Below, piece after piece: positions 1 through 9,339 of a DNA stretch of 64,000 bases. Every line of letters starts with the position of its first letter. Within the stretch, counting starts at the first letter, position 1. The notes below the pieces were generated by a model. The model saw only the letters and a program-made list of their open reading frames with translations. It searched no databases and was not told the origin of the DNA. The position numbers and the translations under genes are program-made. Source of the DNA: an uncultured Cellulomonas sp. (GTDB taxonomy: Bacteria; Actinomycetota; Actinomycetes; Actinomycetales; Cellulomonadaceae); contig NZ_CANLTL010000008.1 of NCBI RefSeq assembly GCF_947494015.1, positions 62,001 to 126,000 of the forward strand, written 5' to 3'.

Positions 1-694
1 CGGCCGCAGGCGCCGCCGGGGCCCCGTCGGCGTCGTCCAGCCCGGCGAGCACCCCCGCGGTGCCGGACAGCCCCAGACGGGTCGCGCCTGCCCGGACCAT
101 GGCCAGCGCGTCGTCGGTCGTGCGGATGCCGCCGGAGGCCTTGACGCCGAGGCGGCCGCCCACGGTGCGGGCCATGAGCTCGACGGCGTGCACGGTGGCG
201 CCGCCGGCGGGGTGGAAGCCGGTGGACGTCTTGACGAAGTCCGCGCCGGCCCGCTCGGCCGCCTGGCACACGGCGACGATCTGGGCGTCGTCGAGGGCGG
301 CCGACTCGATGATCACCTTGAGCACCCGCGGGGCCGGCACCGCCGCCCGCACCGCCGCGATGTCGGACTCCACGTCGGCGATCCGGCCGGCCCGGGCCGC
401 ACCCACGTCGATGACCATGTCGACCTCGTCGGCGCCGTCGGCCACCGCACGGGCCGCCTCGGCCGCCTTGATGTCGCTGTGGTGCTTGCCGGACGGGAAC
501 CCGCAGACGGTGGCGACGGCGAGCCCGTGCGCGTCCAAGGGGAGCATCGACGGCGACACGCACACCGAGAACACCCCGAGCCGGGCGCCCTCGGCGACCA
601 GCGCGGCGACGTCGTCGGGCGTGGCCTCGGGCTTGAGCAGCGTGTGGTCGACGAGGCGGGCCAGCCCCGCCCGGTCGAGGTCGACGTCGCTCAT
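1..694 (-). CDS. deoC: Deoxyribose-phosphate aldolase, C-terminus beyond window
   Basis: DeoC is a cytosolic class I aldolase that splits 2-deoxyribose 5-phosphate into acetaldehyde and glyceraldehyde 3-phosphate, the last step of deoxynucleoside breakdown. The Schiff-base lysine motif VKTSTGF and the second lysine motif VKASGGIRT are both visible in a TIM-barrel sequence starting [11 protein letters not shown]. About 231 codons are present with no stop before the window edge, so the gene is cut at its 3' end; the last codons are alanine- and proline-rich and probably close to the natural end. Its ATG overlaps the stop of add as ATGA, so the two are translationally coupled. With add, cdd, deoA and the nucleoside transporter nearby, the role is catabolism of imported deoxynucleosides. 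Confidence 0.95.
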   Translation of the reverse strand, partial: MSDVDLDRAGLARLVDHTLLKPEATPDDVAALVAEGARLGVFSVCVSPSMLPLDAHGLAVATVCGFPSGKHHSDIKAAEAARAVADGADEVDMVIDVGAARAGRIADVESDIAAVRAAVPAPRVLKVIIESAALDDAQIVAVCQAAERAGADFVKTSTGFHPAGGATVHAVELMARTVGGRLGVKASGGIRTTDDALAMVRAGATRLGLSGTAGVLAGLDDADGAPAAPAA

Positions 695-1797
695 GCCCGG
701 TGCCGTCCGTTGCCACGGCCGGCGAACCCCGGCGCGATGAGCTCCTCGACGAGCGCCTCCCGCTCGTCGTGGTGGATGAACGCGTTCCACGCGGCGGTCA
801 GCGTGACGTCGCGCAGGTCCTCCAGCGTCCAGCCGGCCTCCTGCACCAGGAGCGTCATCTCGCGGGTCAGCGTGGTGCCGGACTGCAGCCGGTTGTCGGT
901 GTTGACGGTCACCGCGAAGCCCAGCTCCTTGAGCAGCGTGATCGGGTGCTCGGCGATGGACGCGGCGGCGCCGGTCTGCACGTTGGAGCTGGGGCACAGC
1001 TCGAGCGGGACCTGCTGGTCGCGCACCCAGTGGGCCAGCTCGCCGAGCCGGGCCCGGGGGCCGTCGCCGTCGCCGGGAAGGATCTCGATGTCGTCCGCGA
1101 TGCGGACGCCGTGGCCCAGCCGGGTCGCCCCCGCGACGTGCAGCGCCTCGGCGATGGAGTCCAGCCCCGCCGCCTCGCCGGCGTGCACCGTGGCGGGGAA
1201 GCTCGCGGTGCGCAGCGTGCGGAACGCCGACGCCTGGCGGGAGGGCGGGAAGCCCGCCTCGGCGCCGGCGATGTCGAACCCGACCACCCCGTCGCCCCGG
1301 TTGGCGAGCGCGAGGGCGGCGATCTCGTCACCGCGGTCGGCGTGCCGCATCGCGGTGATCAGCGTGCCGATGCGGATGGACCGGCCTTGCGTGGCCGCCT
1401 CGGCGACGCCCTCGGCGAAGCCGGCCTGCACGGCGTCGACGACCTCCTGCAGGCTCAGGCCGCGCTGCAGGTGCTGCTCGGGGGCGTAGCGCTGCTCGGC
1501 GTACACGACGCCGTCGGCGGCCAGGTCCAGGGCGGACTCGCGGGCGACCCGGCGCAGCCCCTCCGCGGTCTGCATCACCGCGATCGTGTGGTCGAACGTC
1601 TCGAGGTAGAGCTCGAGCGTGCCCGAGCTCGCCGCCTGCAGGAACCAGGCGGCGAGCTCGGTGGGGTCGGTGGTGGGCAGCGGGTGGTCGACCTCAGCGG
1701 CCAGCTCCACGATGGTCGCCGCGCGCAGGCCGCCGTCGAGGTGGTCGTGCAGCACCACCTTGGGCAGGGCCCGGATCGCGGACTCGTCGATCGTCAT
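691..1797 (-). CDS. add: Adenosine deaminase
   Basis: This 368-residue metal-dependent amidohydrolase converts adenosine and deoxyadenosine to inosine and deoxyinosine in the cytosol. The N-terminal metal site LHDHLDGG (His17, His19), the HAGEAAG motif, TRLGHGVRI and [11 protein letters not shown] are all present. The usual TDDP metal motif reads NTDNR, which I recall as normal for actinobacterial Add proteins. Length fits the family. The gene has its own apparent promoter with a TAGGTT -10 box six bases before the ATG, so the message is probably leaderless. It overlaps deoC by four bases downstream. Confidence 0.95.
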   Translation of the reverse strand: MTIDESAIRALPKVVLHDHLDGGLRAATIVELAAEVDHPLPTTDPTELAAWFLQAASSGTLELYLETFDHTIAVMQTAEGLRRVARESALDLAADGVVYAEQRYAPEQHLQRGLSLQEVVDAVQAGFAEGVAEAATQGRSIRIGTLITAMRHADRGDEIAALALANRGDGVVGFDIAGAEAGFPPSRQASAFRTLRTASFPATVHAGEAAGLDSIAEALHVAGATRLGHGVRIADDIEILPGDGDGPRARLGELAHWVRDQQVPLELCPSSNVQTGAAASIAEHPITLLKELGFAVTVNTDNRLQSGTTLTREMTLLVQEAGWTLEDLRDVTLTAAWNAFIHHDEREALVEELIAPGFAGRGNGRHRA

Positions 1798-1803
1798 GGG
1801 CCC

Positions 1804-1809
1804 AACCTA
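1804..1809 (-). promoter_or_regulatory. Leaderless -10 box of add
   Basis: Minus-strand TAGGTT, then six bases (GGGCCC), then the add ATG. This spacing puts the expected transcription start on the start codon. No clear -35 box is seen. Confidence 0.5.
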
Positions 1810-1848
1810 TCCGCCGCTCCCCCGGCGGACCGAACCCGCCGGCCTCCG

Positions 1849-2076
1849 TCAGGGGTACTCCTCGCGCTCGTCCGGCGGCACCGCCTGCGCCTGCTCCTCG
1901 ACGTCCGCCGGGTTCGCCTCGACGACGTCGTCGGGTGCCGGGACGTCCGGCGCGTACTCGCCGGGCTCGGCGGCGGGCGGCGCCGACGGGTCCGGCGCGA
2001 TCTCGACGTCGCCGCCGGGATCGACCTGGTCCAGGCCGGCGTCGCGCCAGGTCTCGGATCCGGGAAGGGTGCTCAT
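1849..2076 (-). CDS. Small acidic hypothetical protein (75 aa)
   Basis: The reading frame starts MSTLPGSETWRDAG after a clear ribosome site (GGAGGA, four bases upstream of ATG) and encodes 75 residues, rich in Asp, Glu, Pro and Ala, with no membrane segment or cysteine. It is likely disordered. The C-terminus (NPADVEEQ, then PPDEREEYP) resembles the tail of short acidic actinobacterial proteins of unknown function, as I recall them. It lies between the nucleoside transport operon and add, in the same direction but separated from both by untranslated DNA, so it need not be part of either unit. No function can be assigned. Confidence 0.75.
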   Translation of the reverse strand: MSTLPGSETWRDAGLDQVDPGGDVEIAPDPSAPPAAEPGEYAPDVPAPDDVVEANPADVEEQAQAVPPDEREEYP

Positions 2077-2144
2077 CGCTCCTCCTGGTGCTGCTCGCGG
2101 GTCTGCTCGGGCCCGTCCATCGTGCTGCGGGTCGCCGGGTCCCG

Positions 2145-2210
2145 CCAGGCAGGCAGGGGCCCGGCAGGCCGTCAGGCCGGCAGGCCGGGCCGGCCGGGGC
2201 AGGCCCGGGT
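2145..2210. repeat. GCAGGCC-rich direct repeats
   Basis: The 167-base gap between the C39-like gene and the small acidic gene holds several degenerate copies of GGCAGGCC/GTCAGGCC in tandem. It could form weak structures at the end of the nucleoside operon transcript, but no clean single terminator stem is apparent. Confidence 0.4.
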
Positions 2211-2243
2211 GCGTCGAGGTCGCACGGGACGCCGCGCACCCGC

Positions 2244-3287
2244 TCAGGCGGGCAGCAGCACCCAGCACACGTGGGACCAGCCGCCCAGGGCCGGGTGCGG
2301 GCCGCCGGGCGCCGCGAGCCGGTCCCGGCCGACCCGGTGCACGCGGCCCTGCCCGGGCTCGAGCACGGCGTAGCCGGGGTGCGTGCCGTCGTCGGTCGGC
2401 CGGACGCCGGGGACGAGCAGCACGACGTGGCGCGGGACGGCGGTCGTCAGGCCCGTGCCGAGGTCGCCGCCGGTGAACAGCGGGACCGGGACACCGGCGG
2501 CCAGGGCGGCGTCCGCCCGGTCGAGCGCGGCATCCAGGTGCGGTCCGTCGGTGTCGTCCAGCAGGTGGGCGCGGAACCGCACGCCGGGCCAGCGGGCCAC
2601 CCGCGCCGCTCCCCACGGCGGCGTCCCCAGCGCCCGCGGCCAGCCCACCGGCCCCAGGGCCCGCCGGGTGGACGCTCCCTGGAGCGCCCGCTGCAGCGTG
2701 GCGAACCGGGCTGCGGCGTCGCCGGACGCGAGGGCGGCGGGGGGCGCATGGCGCAGCTCGGGTGGCCGGTGGCCGCCGGCCAGGTCGCCGGTGACCAGCC
2801 ACAGCGCGAGCAGCGGGTTGCCGGCGGCGGCCAGGGCGCCGAGCACGGCCGAGCCGCACGTGGTGGCGTCGGTCTGCCGGACCGGGGCCCCGGCGAGGTG
2901 CAGCGGGCCCGGCCGCCCCCCGCCCAGCGGGGCACCGACCTGGGCGCGGTCGCGCGGGCTCAGGGACGGCCACCGGGCGGCGAGCGCCTCGATGGCACGC
3001 AGCGGCGCCCCGGCGGCCAGCGCGCGGACCGGGACACCGGCGACCGCGGGGCCGCCCTGCGCGGCGAGCGCGCACAGCGCGTCGTAGCGGCCGCGGTCGG
3101 CGGGGCCGAGCCCGTCCCGTGCCCGTGCCGCCGCGGCCGCCACGGGGGGTGACGGCGTGCCATGGACCGTCCCGGGACGCTGCCGGGTGCCGGGTCGCGC
3201 CGTCGGGTCGGCCCCCCGGGGGACGACCCGGTGCGCGACCGTGGTGGCCTGGAGCCCTCGCCAGCCGCCCCGCGCCGCCCCGGCCAC
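2244..3287 (-). CDS. C39-like papain-fold cysteine peptidase homologue
   Basis: This 347-residue protein has the layout of a papain-fold (C39-like) domain: a Gln-containing segment followed by a candidate catalytic cysteine in RQTDATTCGSAV (Cys about 144), a histidine in PRHVVLLV (about 287), and then a strand-turn YAVLEPGQGRVHRV typical of this fold. The N-terminal 50 residues are Arg- and Pro-rich with no signal peptide. Peptidase activity is inferred from motifs only; an amidase or a non-catalytic relative is possible. The GTG start lies three bases after the deoA stop, making it the promoter-distal gene of the nucleoside operon, although no link between a cysteine peptidase and nucleoside salvage is known to me. 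An internal start cannot be excluded. Confidence 0.7.
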   Translation of the reverse strand: MAGAARGGWRGLQATTVAHRVVPRGADPTARPGTRQRPGTVHGTPSPPVAAAAARARDGLGPADRGRYDALCALAAQGGPAVAGVPVRALAAGAPLRAIEALAARWPSLSPRDRAQVGAPLGGGRPGPLHLAGAPVRQTDATTCGSAVLGALAAAGNPLLALWLVTGDLAGGHRPPELRHAPPAALASGDAAARFATLQRALQGASTRRALGPVGWPRALGTPPWGAARVARWPGVRFRAHLLDDTDGPHLDAALDRADAALAAGVPVPLFTGGDLGTGLTTAVPRHVVLLVPGVRPTDDGTHPGYAVLEPGQGRVHRVGRDRLAAPGGPHPALGGWSHVCWVLLPA

Positions 3288-3290
3288 GGG

Positions 3291-4607
3291 TCAGCCCGCG
3301 GCGATGCGGTCGATCAGCAGCGGCGCCCGCTCCCCGGCACCGTCGGCCGAGACGACCACGGCACCGGTCAGCGCCTCGGTGGCCCGCCCGAACCGCTCCG
3401 GGGTGTCGGTGTGCAGGGTCAGCAGCGGCTGCCCCGCCCGCACGGTGTCCCCCGGCTTGGCGTGCAGGACGACGCCCGCCCCGGCCTGGACCGAGTCCTC
3501 CCTGCGGGCCCGGCCGGCGCCCAGCCGCCACGCCGCCACGCCCACCGCGAGCGCGTCCACGGCGGTCACCACGCCGTCGGTCGGCGCCACGACGTCCTGG
3601 GTCTCGCGGGCCACGGGGAGCTCCGCGTGGGGGTCGCCGCCCTGGGCGGCGATCATCCGGTTCCACACGTCCATCGCGCGCCCGTCGGCCAGCGCATCGG
3701 CCGGGTCGACGCCGGTGACGCCCGCCGCGGCGAGCATCTCCCGGGCGAGGGCGACCGTGAGCTCGACGACGTCGGCCGGCCCGCCGCCGGCGAGCACGTC
3801 GACGGACTCGCGGACCTCGAGCGCGTTGCCGGCGGTCAGGCCGAGCGGCGTGGACATGTCGGTGAGCAGCGCGACCGTCCGCACCCCGGCGTCGGTGCCC
3901 AGGTCCACCATCGTGCGGGCGAGCTCGCGCGCCTGGTCGACGTCCTTCATGAACGCCCCGGACCCCACCTTGACGTCCAGCACGAGCGAGCCGGTGCCCT
4001 CGGCGATCTTCTTGCTCATGATCGACGACGCGATCAGCGGGATCGCCTCGACCGTCCCGGTGACGTCGCGCAGGGCGTACAGCTTGCGGTCGGCCGGCGC
4101 GAGGCCGGAGCCCGCCTGGCAGATGACGGCGCCGACGTCCTCGAGCTGGGCGAGCATCTCGTCGTTGCTCAGCGCCGCGCGCCAGCCCGGGATGGACTCG
4201 AGCTTGTCCAGGGTGCCGCCGGTGTGGCCCAGCCCGCGCCCGGACAGCTGCGGCACCGCGACGCCGAACACCGCGACGAGCGGGGCGAGCGGCAGGGTGA
4301 TCTTGTCCCCGACGCCGCCGGTGGAGTGCTTGTCCGACGTCGGCCGGGACAGCCCGGAGAAGTCCATCCGCTCGCCGGACGCGATCATCGCGGCCGTCCA
4401 GCGCGAGATCTCGGCGCGGTCCATGCCGTTGAGCAGGATGGCCATGTTCAGCGCCGCCATCTGCTCCTCGGCGACGGCGCCGCGGGTGTAGGCGTCGATC
4501 ACCCAGTCGATCTGGGCGTCGCCGAGCCGGTGCCGGTCGCGCTTGGCGCGGATGACGTCCACGGCGTCGAACGCCTCGGGGGTGTGCGGGGTGGAGCTCA
4601 CGGTCAC
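3291..4607 (-). CDS. deoA: Thymidine phosphorylase
   Basis: The 438-residue product phosphorolyses thymidine and deoxyuridine to base plus deoxyribose 1-phosphate. The glycosyltransferase family 3 signature is clear (DKHSTGGVGDK near residue 85, then SGRGLGHTGGTLDKLES), followed by KVGSGAFMK and the C-terminal alpha/beta domain. The family is usually 430-440 residues. I chose the GTG at 4607 because it overlaps the cdd stop as GTGA and gives the normal length; longer upstream reading is just the shadow of cdd. It acts beside cytidine deaminase, so deaminated cytidine analogues can be phosphorolysed by the next enzyme. Confidence 0.95.
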   Translation of the reverse strand: MTVSSTPHTPEAFDAVDVIRAKRDRHRLGDAQIDWVIDAYTRGAVAEEQMAALNMAILLNGMDRAEISRWTAAMIASGERMDFSGLSRPTSDKHSTGGVGDKITLPLAPLVAVFGVAVPQLSGRGLGHTGGTLDKLESIPGWRAALSNDEMLAQLEDVGAVICQAGSGLAPADRKLYALRDVTGTVEAIPLIASSIMSKKIAEGTGSLVLDVKVGSGAFMKDVDQARELARTMVDLGTDAGVRTVALLTDMSTPLGLTAGNALEVRESVDVLAGGGPADVVELTVALAREMLAAAGVTGVDPADALADGRAMDVWNRMIAAQGGDPHAELPVARETQDVVAPTDGVVTAVDALAVGVAAWRLGAGRARREDSVQAGAGVVLHAKPGDTVRAGQPLLTLHTDTPERFGRATEALTGAVVVSADGAGERAPLLIDRIAAG

Positions 4608-5065
4608 GCCTTCCGCTCGATCAGGTCGTCGGGGCCGAACGCGTCCGGCAGCACCTCGCGCATCGGCCGGATCCCGCTGACCGTGTCCACCAGCAGGTCC
4701 GCGCCGCCGTGCTCCCACAGCAGCTGGCGGCAGCGGCCGCAGGGCATCAGTGCGTTCCCCTGGGCGTCCACGCACGCGAACGCGACCAGCCGGCCGCCGC
4801 CGGACACGTGCAGGCCGGACACCAGCGCGCACTCGGCGCACAGGGTCAGCCCGTACGAGGCGTTCTCCACGTTGCAGCCGGTCACGACCCGGCCGTCGTC
4901 GACCAGCGCGGCGACGCCGACCGGGAACCCCGAGTACGGGACGTAGGCGCGGTGCATGACCTCGGTGGCGGCGGCGCGCAGCGCGTCCCAGTCGATCGTC
5001 GGCAGGGCGGAGCCGCCGTCGGGCAGCCCGGCGGGCGGGTCGAGCAGGTGATCGGCCACGGTCAC
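4604..5065 (-). CDS. cdd: Cytidine deaminase
   Basis: This 153-residue zinc enzyme deaminates cytidine and deoxycytidine. It shows the family zinc motifs CNVENASYG with CAE (the catalytic glutamate) and PCGRCRQ. The protein is slightly longer than the usual 130 residues because of an N-terminal VTVADHLLDPPAG extension. Two GTG codons are possible starts; the one at 5065 overlaps the stop of the upstream permease as GTGA, matching the rest of the operon, so I used it. It sits between the nucleoside permeases and deoA, giving the sequence import, deamination, phosphorolysis. Confidence 0.95.
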   Translation of the reverse strand: MTVADHLLDPPAGLPDGGSALPTIDWDALRAAATEVMHRAYVPYSGFPVGVAALVDDGRVVTGCNVENASYGLTLCAECALVSGLHVSGGGRLVAFACVDAQGNALMPCGRCRQLLWEHGGADLLVDTVSGIRPMREVLPDAFGPDDLIERKA

Positions 5066-6354
5066 TCCTTGGTGTACGGCTCGCCGGACGCCGCCGGCGG
5101 CCGCGAGCGCCCCACGAGGCCGGCGACCGCGAGGATCGTCACCACGTACGGCAGCATGAGCATGAACTGGCTGGGCACCGGGGCCCCGACGACGCTCAGG
5201 GCGCCCTCGAGGTTCGAGGCGAAGCCGAAGAGCAGCGCCGCGAGCGCGGCCCGGACCGGGTCCCACTTGCCGAAGATCACCGCGGCGAGCGCGATGAAGC
5301 CGGCGCCGGCCGTCATCTCCTCACCGAACGAGGAGACGGACACGACCGTGTAGAAGGCGCCGCCGATCCCGACGATGCCGCCGGCGATCAGCAGCGTGCG
5401 GTACCGCGTGCGCGGCACCTTGATCCCGACGGTGTCCGCGGCCTTGGGGTGCTCGCCGACGGCGCGCAGTCGCAGCCCCCACCGGGTGCGGAACATCGCG
5501 AACCACACCGCCGGCACCGCGAGGTACATGAGGTAGACCAGGACCGACTGCTCGAACAGCGCCGGCCCCAGCACGGGGACGGCCGACAGCACCGGGATCG
5601 CCACCGGACCGAAGCGCTCGGTCTGGTTCAGCTCCGCCGCGCCCGGCACGAGCACCTGGGTGTACAGGAAGCTCGTCAGGCCGATCACCAGGACGTTGAG
5701 CACCACACCCACGATGACCTGGTTGACCCGGTAGGTGATGGTGAACAGGCCGAGCACCAGCGCGACCAGCGCCCCGGCCAGGACCGCCGCGACGACCCCG
5801 ACCACCGGGCTGTTCGTCAGCGAGCTGGCCACGGCGGCGCAGAAGGCGCCCGCGAGGAGCTGGCCCTCGATGGCGATGTTCACCACGCCCACGCGCTCGC
5901 CGATCACGCCACCGAGGGCGCCGAAGACGATCGGGACGGCGAGCAGGATCGACCCGCCCACGAGCCGGGCCACCGAGAAGTCGCGGCTGCTGCCCGCGCC
6001 GGCCCAGGCGAGGAATCCGACCAGCAGCGCCAGCGCCAGCGCCAGCGTGAGCACCAGCGGGACCCGCCGACCGGCGGCCAGCAGCGTGAACGCCGCGGCG
6101 GTGACGGCCGCGGCGATCGCCGTGCACACCCACGCCGTGACCATGCCGGGCACGGCGGCGTCCGGCAGGGACAGCACCTCGGTGCCGGAGGAGAACCGGA
6201 ACAGCGTGTCGCCCTCGCGCGGGGCGAGCAGCAGCAGCAGCGCGAACAGGCCGGTCACGACGGCGAACGCGACAGGCGCCTTGCGGCTGACCACCCGCAC
6301 GTGGCGGGCGGCGTCCGCGGGTGCGCCGGCGGGGACGGTGGCGACCGTGCTCAT
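5062..6354 (-). CDS. Nucleoside ABC transporter permease (NupC/YufQ type)
   Basis: A 430-residue inner-membrane protein with about ten hydrophobic segments, of the BPD_transp_2 family that carries nucleosides for Bmp-type systems. A recognisable conserved stretch is GERVGVVNIAIEGQLLAGAF, followed later by AVGEHPKAADTVGIKV, the coupling region that contacts the ATPase. Compared with typical family members it has a longer N-terminal part. Its ATG overlaps the stop of the preceding permease (ATGA) and its stop overlaps the cdd start (GTGA), so the genes are coupled. It pairs with the product of the gene at 6351-7724 as a heterodimeric channel. Confidence 0.9.
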   Translation of the reverse strand: MSTVATVPAGAPADAARHVRVVSRKAPVAFAVVTGLFALLLLLAPREGDTLFRFSSGTEVLSLPDAAVPGMVTAWVCTAIAAAVTAAAFTLLAAGRRVPLVLTLALALALLVGFLAWAGAGSSRDFSVARLVGGSILLAVPIVFGALGGVIGERVGVVNIAIEGQLLAGAFCAAVASSLTNSPVVGVVAAVLAGALVALVLGLFTITYRVNQVIVGVVLNVLVIGLTSFLYTQVLVPGAAELNQTERFGPVAIPVLSAVPVLGPALFEQSVLVYLMYLAVPAVWFAMFRTRWGLRLRAVGEHPKAADTVGIKVPRTRYRTLLIAGGIVGIGGAFYTVVSVSSFGEEMTAGAGFIALAAVIFGKWDPVRAALAALLFGFASNLEGALSVVGAPVPSQFMLMLPYVVTILAVAGLVGRSRPPAASGEPYTKE

Positions 6355-7724
6355 GCCGACACCTCCTTCCGGGTGCGGCGCGCTCGGCCCCCGGCACCGC
6401 GGCCCGACTGACGCGGCCCGGGCTGCGGCAGGCGGAACACGGCGCGCACGAGGGGCGGCGCGGCGATGAAGAGGACGATGAGCGACTGCACGACCAGCAC
6501 GATCTCGATCGGGACACCCTCCGAGGCCTGCATCACCGAGCCGCCGGCCTTGAAGGCGCCGAACAGGATCGCCGCCGCGAGCACGCCGAGCGGCGCGGAG
6601 CGGCCGAGCAGGGCCACGGTGATCGCGTCGAACCCGATGCCGGCGTCGATGTCCGACCCGAACCCGGTGGTCACCTGGCCCAGCACCTGGGTGGTGCCCG
6701 CCAGACCGAGCAGCCCGCCGGCGACGAGCATCACCGAGACCGTGGCCCGCGGGACGTCCATGCCGGCGACCCGGGCGGCGGCGGGGTTCTCCCCCACCGC
6801 ACGGAAGGTGAATCCGAGCGTCGAGCGGTTGAGCAGCCACCACACGAAGGCCACCGCGATCAGCACGAACACGAAGCCCAGGTGCAGGTTGTACCGCGGG
6901 CCGAGCAGGTCCGGCATGATCGCGGAGTCCTGCATGGCGGGGGTCCGCGGGTTCGCCGACCCCGGCGCCTGCAGCAGACCGGGCGTCGCGAGCAGGTAGG
7001 ACAGCCCGTAGAACGCGATGTAGTTGAGCATGATCGTGACGATCACCTCGTGCGCCCCGGTGGTGGCCTTGAGCAGACCGGCGATCCCGGCCCACAGCGC
7101 CCCGGCCGCGATCCCGGCGACCATCGCCAGCAGCATGTGCAGCGGCCACGGGGCGTCCACCCCGAACCCGACCCAGCCCGCGGCGGCGGCGGCGACCAGG
7201 ATCTGCCCTTGCCCGCCGATGTTGAACAGCCCCGCCCGGAACGCCAGGGCGACGCCCAGGCCGGCCGCGATCAGCGGGGTGGCGTAGGTCAGCGAGTTCA
7301 TCAGCGGCCGGATCGCGGTGGCGGCGTCGTCGGCGCGGACGTCCCACACCGCGCCGCGGAACAGTGCGGCGTACGCGCCGCCGACGGCGCTGCCGATCGC
7401 CCCGAGCGTGTCACCGGGACGGGAGAAGAAGTAGGCGGACGCCTCACGCACGGCCTCGTCGGTGAGCGCGATCATGATCGACCCGCCCAGGACGGCGAGC
7501 ACGACGGCGCCGATGGACACCGCCCAGCTGCCCGAGACCATCCGGGCGAACGCGTCGGGCCAGCGCGGGTCGGCCGGACCCTGCGAGGCACGCTCGAGGC
7601 CGCGCGCGCGCTCGGTCCCCGGGGTGGCGGCGTCGACCTCGACCTCACCGGCCGCGTCCTGCGGCGGCTGCGGCGGGTCGGCCGGTCGGCCGGTGCGTCG
7701 GTCGTCGGGGCCGGTGGTGCTCAT
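6351..7724 (-). CDS. Nucleoside ABC transporter permease (NupB/YufP type)
   Basis: A 457-residue membrane protein with about ten hydrophobic helices and a polar N-terminus of some 65 residues. The family signature FRAGLFNIGGQGQILVAAAA and the coupling segment RAVGENPAAARVAGMDVPRA identify it as the second permease of a Bmp-type nucleoside transporter. It overlaps both neighbours by four bases (ATGA). The long charged N-terminal tail, including DDRRTGRPADPP, is common in actinobacterial members. It acts in the cytoplasmic membrane with the adjacent permease and the two-domain ATPase. Confidence 0.9.
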   Translation of the reverse strand: MSTTGPDDRRTGRPADPPQPPQDAAGEVEVDAATPGTERARGLERASQGPADPRWPDAFARMVSGSWAVSIGAVVLAVLGGSIMIALTDEAVREASAYFFSRPGDTLGAIGSAVGGAYAALFRGAVWDVRADDAATAIRPLMNSLTYATPLIAAGLGVALAFRAGLFNIGGQGQILVAAAAAGWVGFGVDAPWPLHMLLAMVAGIAAGALWAGIAGLLKATTGAHEVIVTIMLNYIAFYGLSYLLATPGLLQAPGSANPRTPAMQDSAIMPDLLGPRYNLHLGFVFVLIAVAFVWWLLNRSTLGFTFRAVGENPAAARVAGMDVPRATVSVMLVAGGLLGLAGTTQVLGQVTTGFGSDIDAGIGFDAITVALLGRSAPLGVLAAAILFGAFKAGGSVMQASEGVPIEIVLVVQSLIVLFIAAPPLVRAVFRLPQPGPRQSGRGAGGRARRTRKEVSA

Positions 7725-9238
7725 GCCGCTCCAGTCGTCGTGGGCGCGATGCCGGCCATCATCAGGCCGAGGACGTCCCGCGGCGTGGTCGCCGGCACGA
7801 TGCCGACCGCGCGTCCGCGGTACATCACCAGGATCCGGTCGCCGAGCGAGACGGCCTCGTCCAGCTCGGTGGACAGCACGACGACGGGGACGCCGGCCGT
7901 GCGCGTCTCGACGATGCGCTTGTGGATGAACTCGATGGACCCGACGTCCACCCCGCGGGTCGGCTGGGCGGCGACGAGCAGCCGCAGGTCACGCGACAGC
8001 TCGCGGGCCAGCACGACCTTCTGCTGGTTGCCGCCGGACAGCCGCCCCACCGGCGAGTCGATGCCCTGCGTGCGGATGTCGAACTCGTCGACCTTGGCCC
8101 GCGCGAAGTCGTCGCGGGCCCCGAGCTGCAGCACGCCGGCGCGCGCGAACGGCGGCCCGTCGGTGCGGTTCAGGACGAGGTTCTCGGCGACCGTGAAGTC
8201 GCCGACAAGACCGTCGACGTTGCGGTCCTCCGGGACGAATCCGACGCCGGCGTCCAGGATGCGTCGCACGGACCGGCCGAGCAGCTCGCGACCGTCCAGC
8301 CGGATGCTCCCGGACTGCGCCCGCTGCAGCCCGACGAGCGCCTCCGCGAGCTCGGTCTGGCCGTTGCCCTGCACGCCCGCGATGACGAGCACCTCGCCGC
8401 CGTCGACCGTGAAGCTCACGTCGTCGACGACGACCGTCCCGCGCGGGTCGGTGATGGTCAGCCCGGACACCTCCAGGCCCGCGCCGGTGGGGACCGGGGC
8501 GTCCTTGTGCACGGTGAGCTCGACCGGGCGGCCGACCATCAGGGCGGCGAGCTCGGCGTCGGTCGCGCCCGGGTCGGCCTCCCCCACCACGGCCCCGCGC
8601 CGCACGACGGTGATCCGGTCGGCGACCTCACGCACCTCGCGCAGCTTGTGCGTGATGAACACGATCGCCGCGCCGGACTCGCGCAGCTGGCGCATGATCG
8701 CCATCAGCTCGTCGGTCTCCTGCGGCGTGAGGACCGCGGTGGGCTCGTCGAACACGAGCACCTTCGCGTCCCGCGAGAGCGCCTTGATGATCTCCACCCG
8801 CTGCTGGACGCCCACCGGCAGGTCCTCGACGACGGCGTCGGGGTCGACGTGGAACCCGAAGCGGGCCGCGATGTCGCGCACCGTCTCCCGGGCGGCCTCG
8901 AGGTCCAGCCGGCCGCCCGACCGGGTCTGCTCGTGGCCCAGCATGACGTTCTCGGCGACCGTGAACACGGGGATGAGCATGAAGTGCTGGTGCACCATGC
9001 CGATGCCGGCCGCCATGGCGTCGCCCGGCCCGGAGAACCGCTGCACCTCGCCGTCGATGAGCACCTCGCCCTCGTCGGCCGTGTACAGGCCGTACAGGAC
9101 GTTCATCAGCGTCGACTTGCCGGCGCCGTTCTCGCCGAGCAGGCAGTGGATCTCCCCCGCCCGGACGGTGAGGTCGATGTGGTCGTTGGCCACCAGCGCG
9201 CCGAAGCGCTTGGTGATGCCGCGAAGCTCGAGCGTCAC
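7721..9238 (-). CDS. Nucleoside/sugar-type ABC transporter, double ATPase
   Basis: The 505-residue protein contains two ABC domains in tandem. The first has a complete Walker A (GENGAGKST, about residue 34) and a degenerate signature in the PVGVQQRVEI region; the second has an altered Walker A (GVQGNGQTEL) and a clear LSGGNQQKV signature. This asymmetry is normal for the RbsA/NupA class. The start is GTG with AAGGAG upstream. Between it and the binding-protein gene lies a strong hairpin, so its message level is probably lower than that of the binding protein. It powers uptake through the two following permeases. Confidence 0.93.
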   Translation of the reverse strand: MTLELRGITKRFGALVANDHIDLTVRAGEIHCLLGENGAGKSTLMNVLYGLYTADEGEVLIDGEVQRFSGPGDAMAAGIGMVHQHFMLIPVFTVAENVMLGHEQTRSGGRLDLEAARETVRDIAARFGFHVDPDAVVEDLPVGVQQRVEIIKALSRDAKVLVFDEPTAVLTPQETDELMAIMRQLRESGAAIVFITHKLREVREVADRITVVRRGAVVGEADPGATDAELAALMVGRPVELTVHKDAPVPTGAGLEVSGLTITDPRGTVVVDDVSFTVDGGEVLVIAGVQGNGQTELAEALVGLQRAQSGSIRLDGRELLGRSVRRILDAGVGFVPEDRNVDGLVGDFTVAENLVLNRTDGPPFARAGVLQLGARDDFARAKVDEFDIRTQGIDSPVGRLSGGNQQKVVLARELSRDLRLLVAAQPTRGVDVGSIEFIHKRIVETRTAGVPVVVLSTELDEAVSLGDRILVMYRGRAVGIVPATTPRDVLGLMMAGIAPTTTGAA

Positions 9239-9339
9239 TGCGCGCTCCTTGCGGGTCCGGGGGATGAGGGTCCGCGCGTGCTGCCACGGGCGGGGACGTG
9301 CCGGCGCGTGCCGTGGTGTGCCGGCGGGGTGACGGCACG

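Noticed and set aside
6321-9332. A 1003-residue plus-strand frame opposite the nucleoside transporter
   Set aside because: Arg/Ser/Pro-rich shadow of high-GC coding DNA; the minus strand carries clear ABC transporter motifs.
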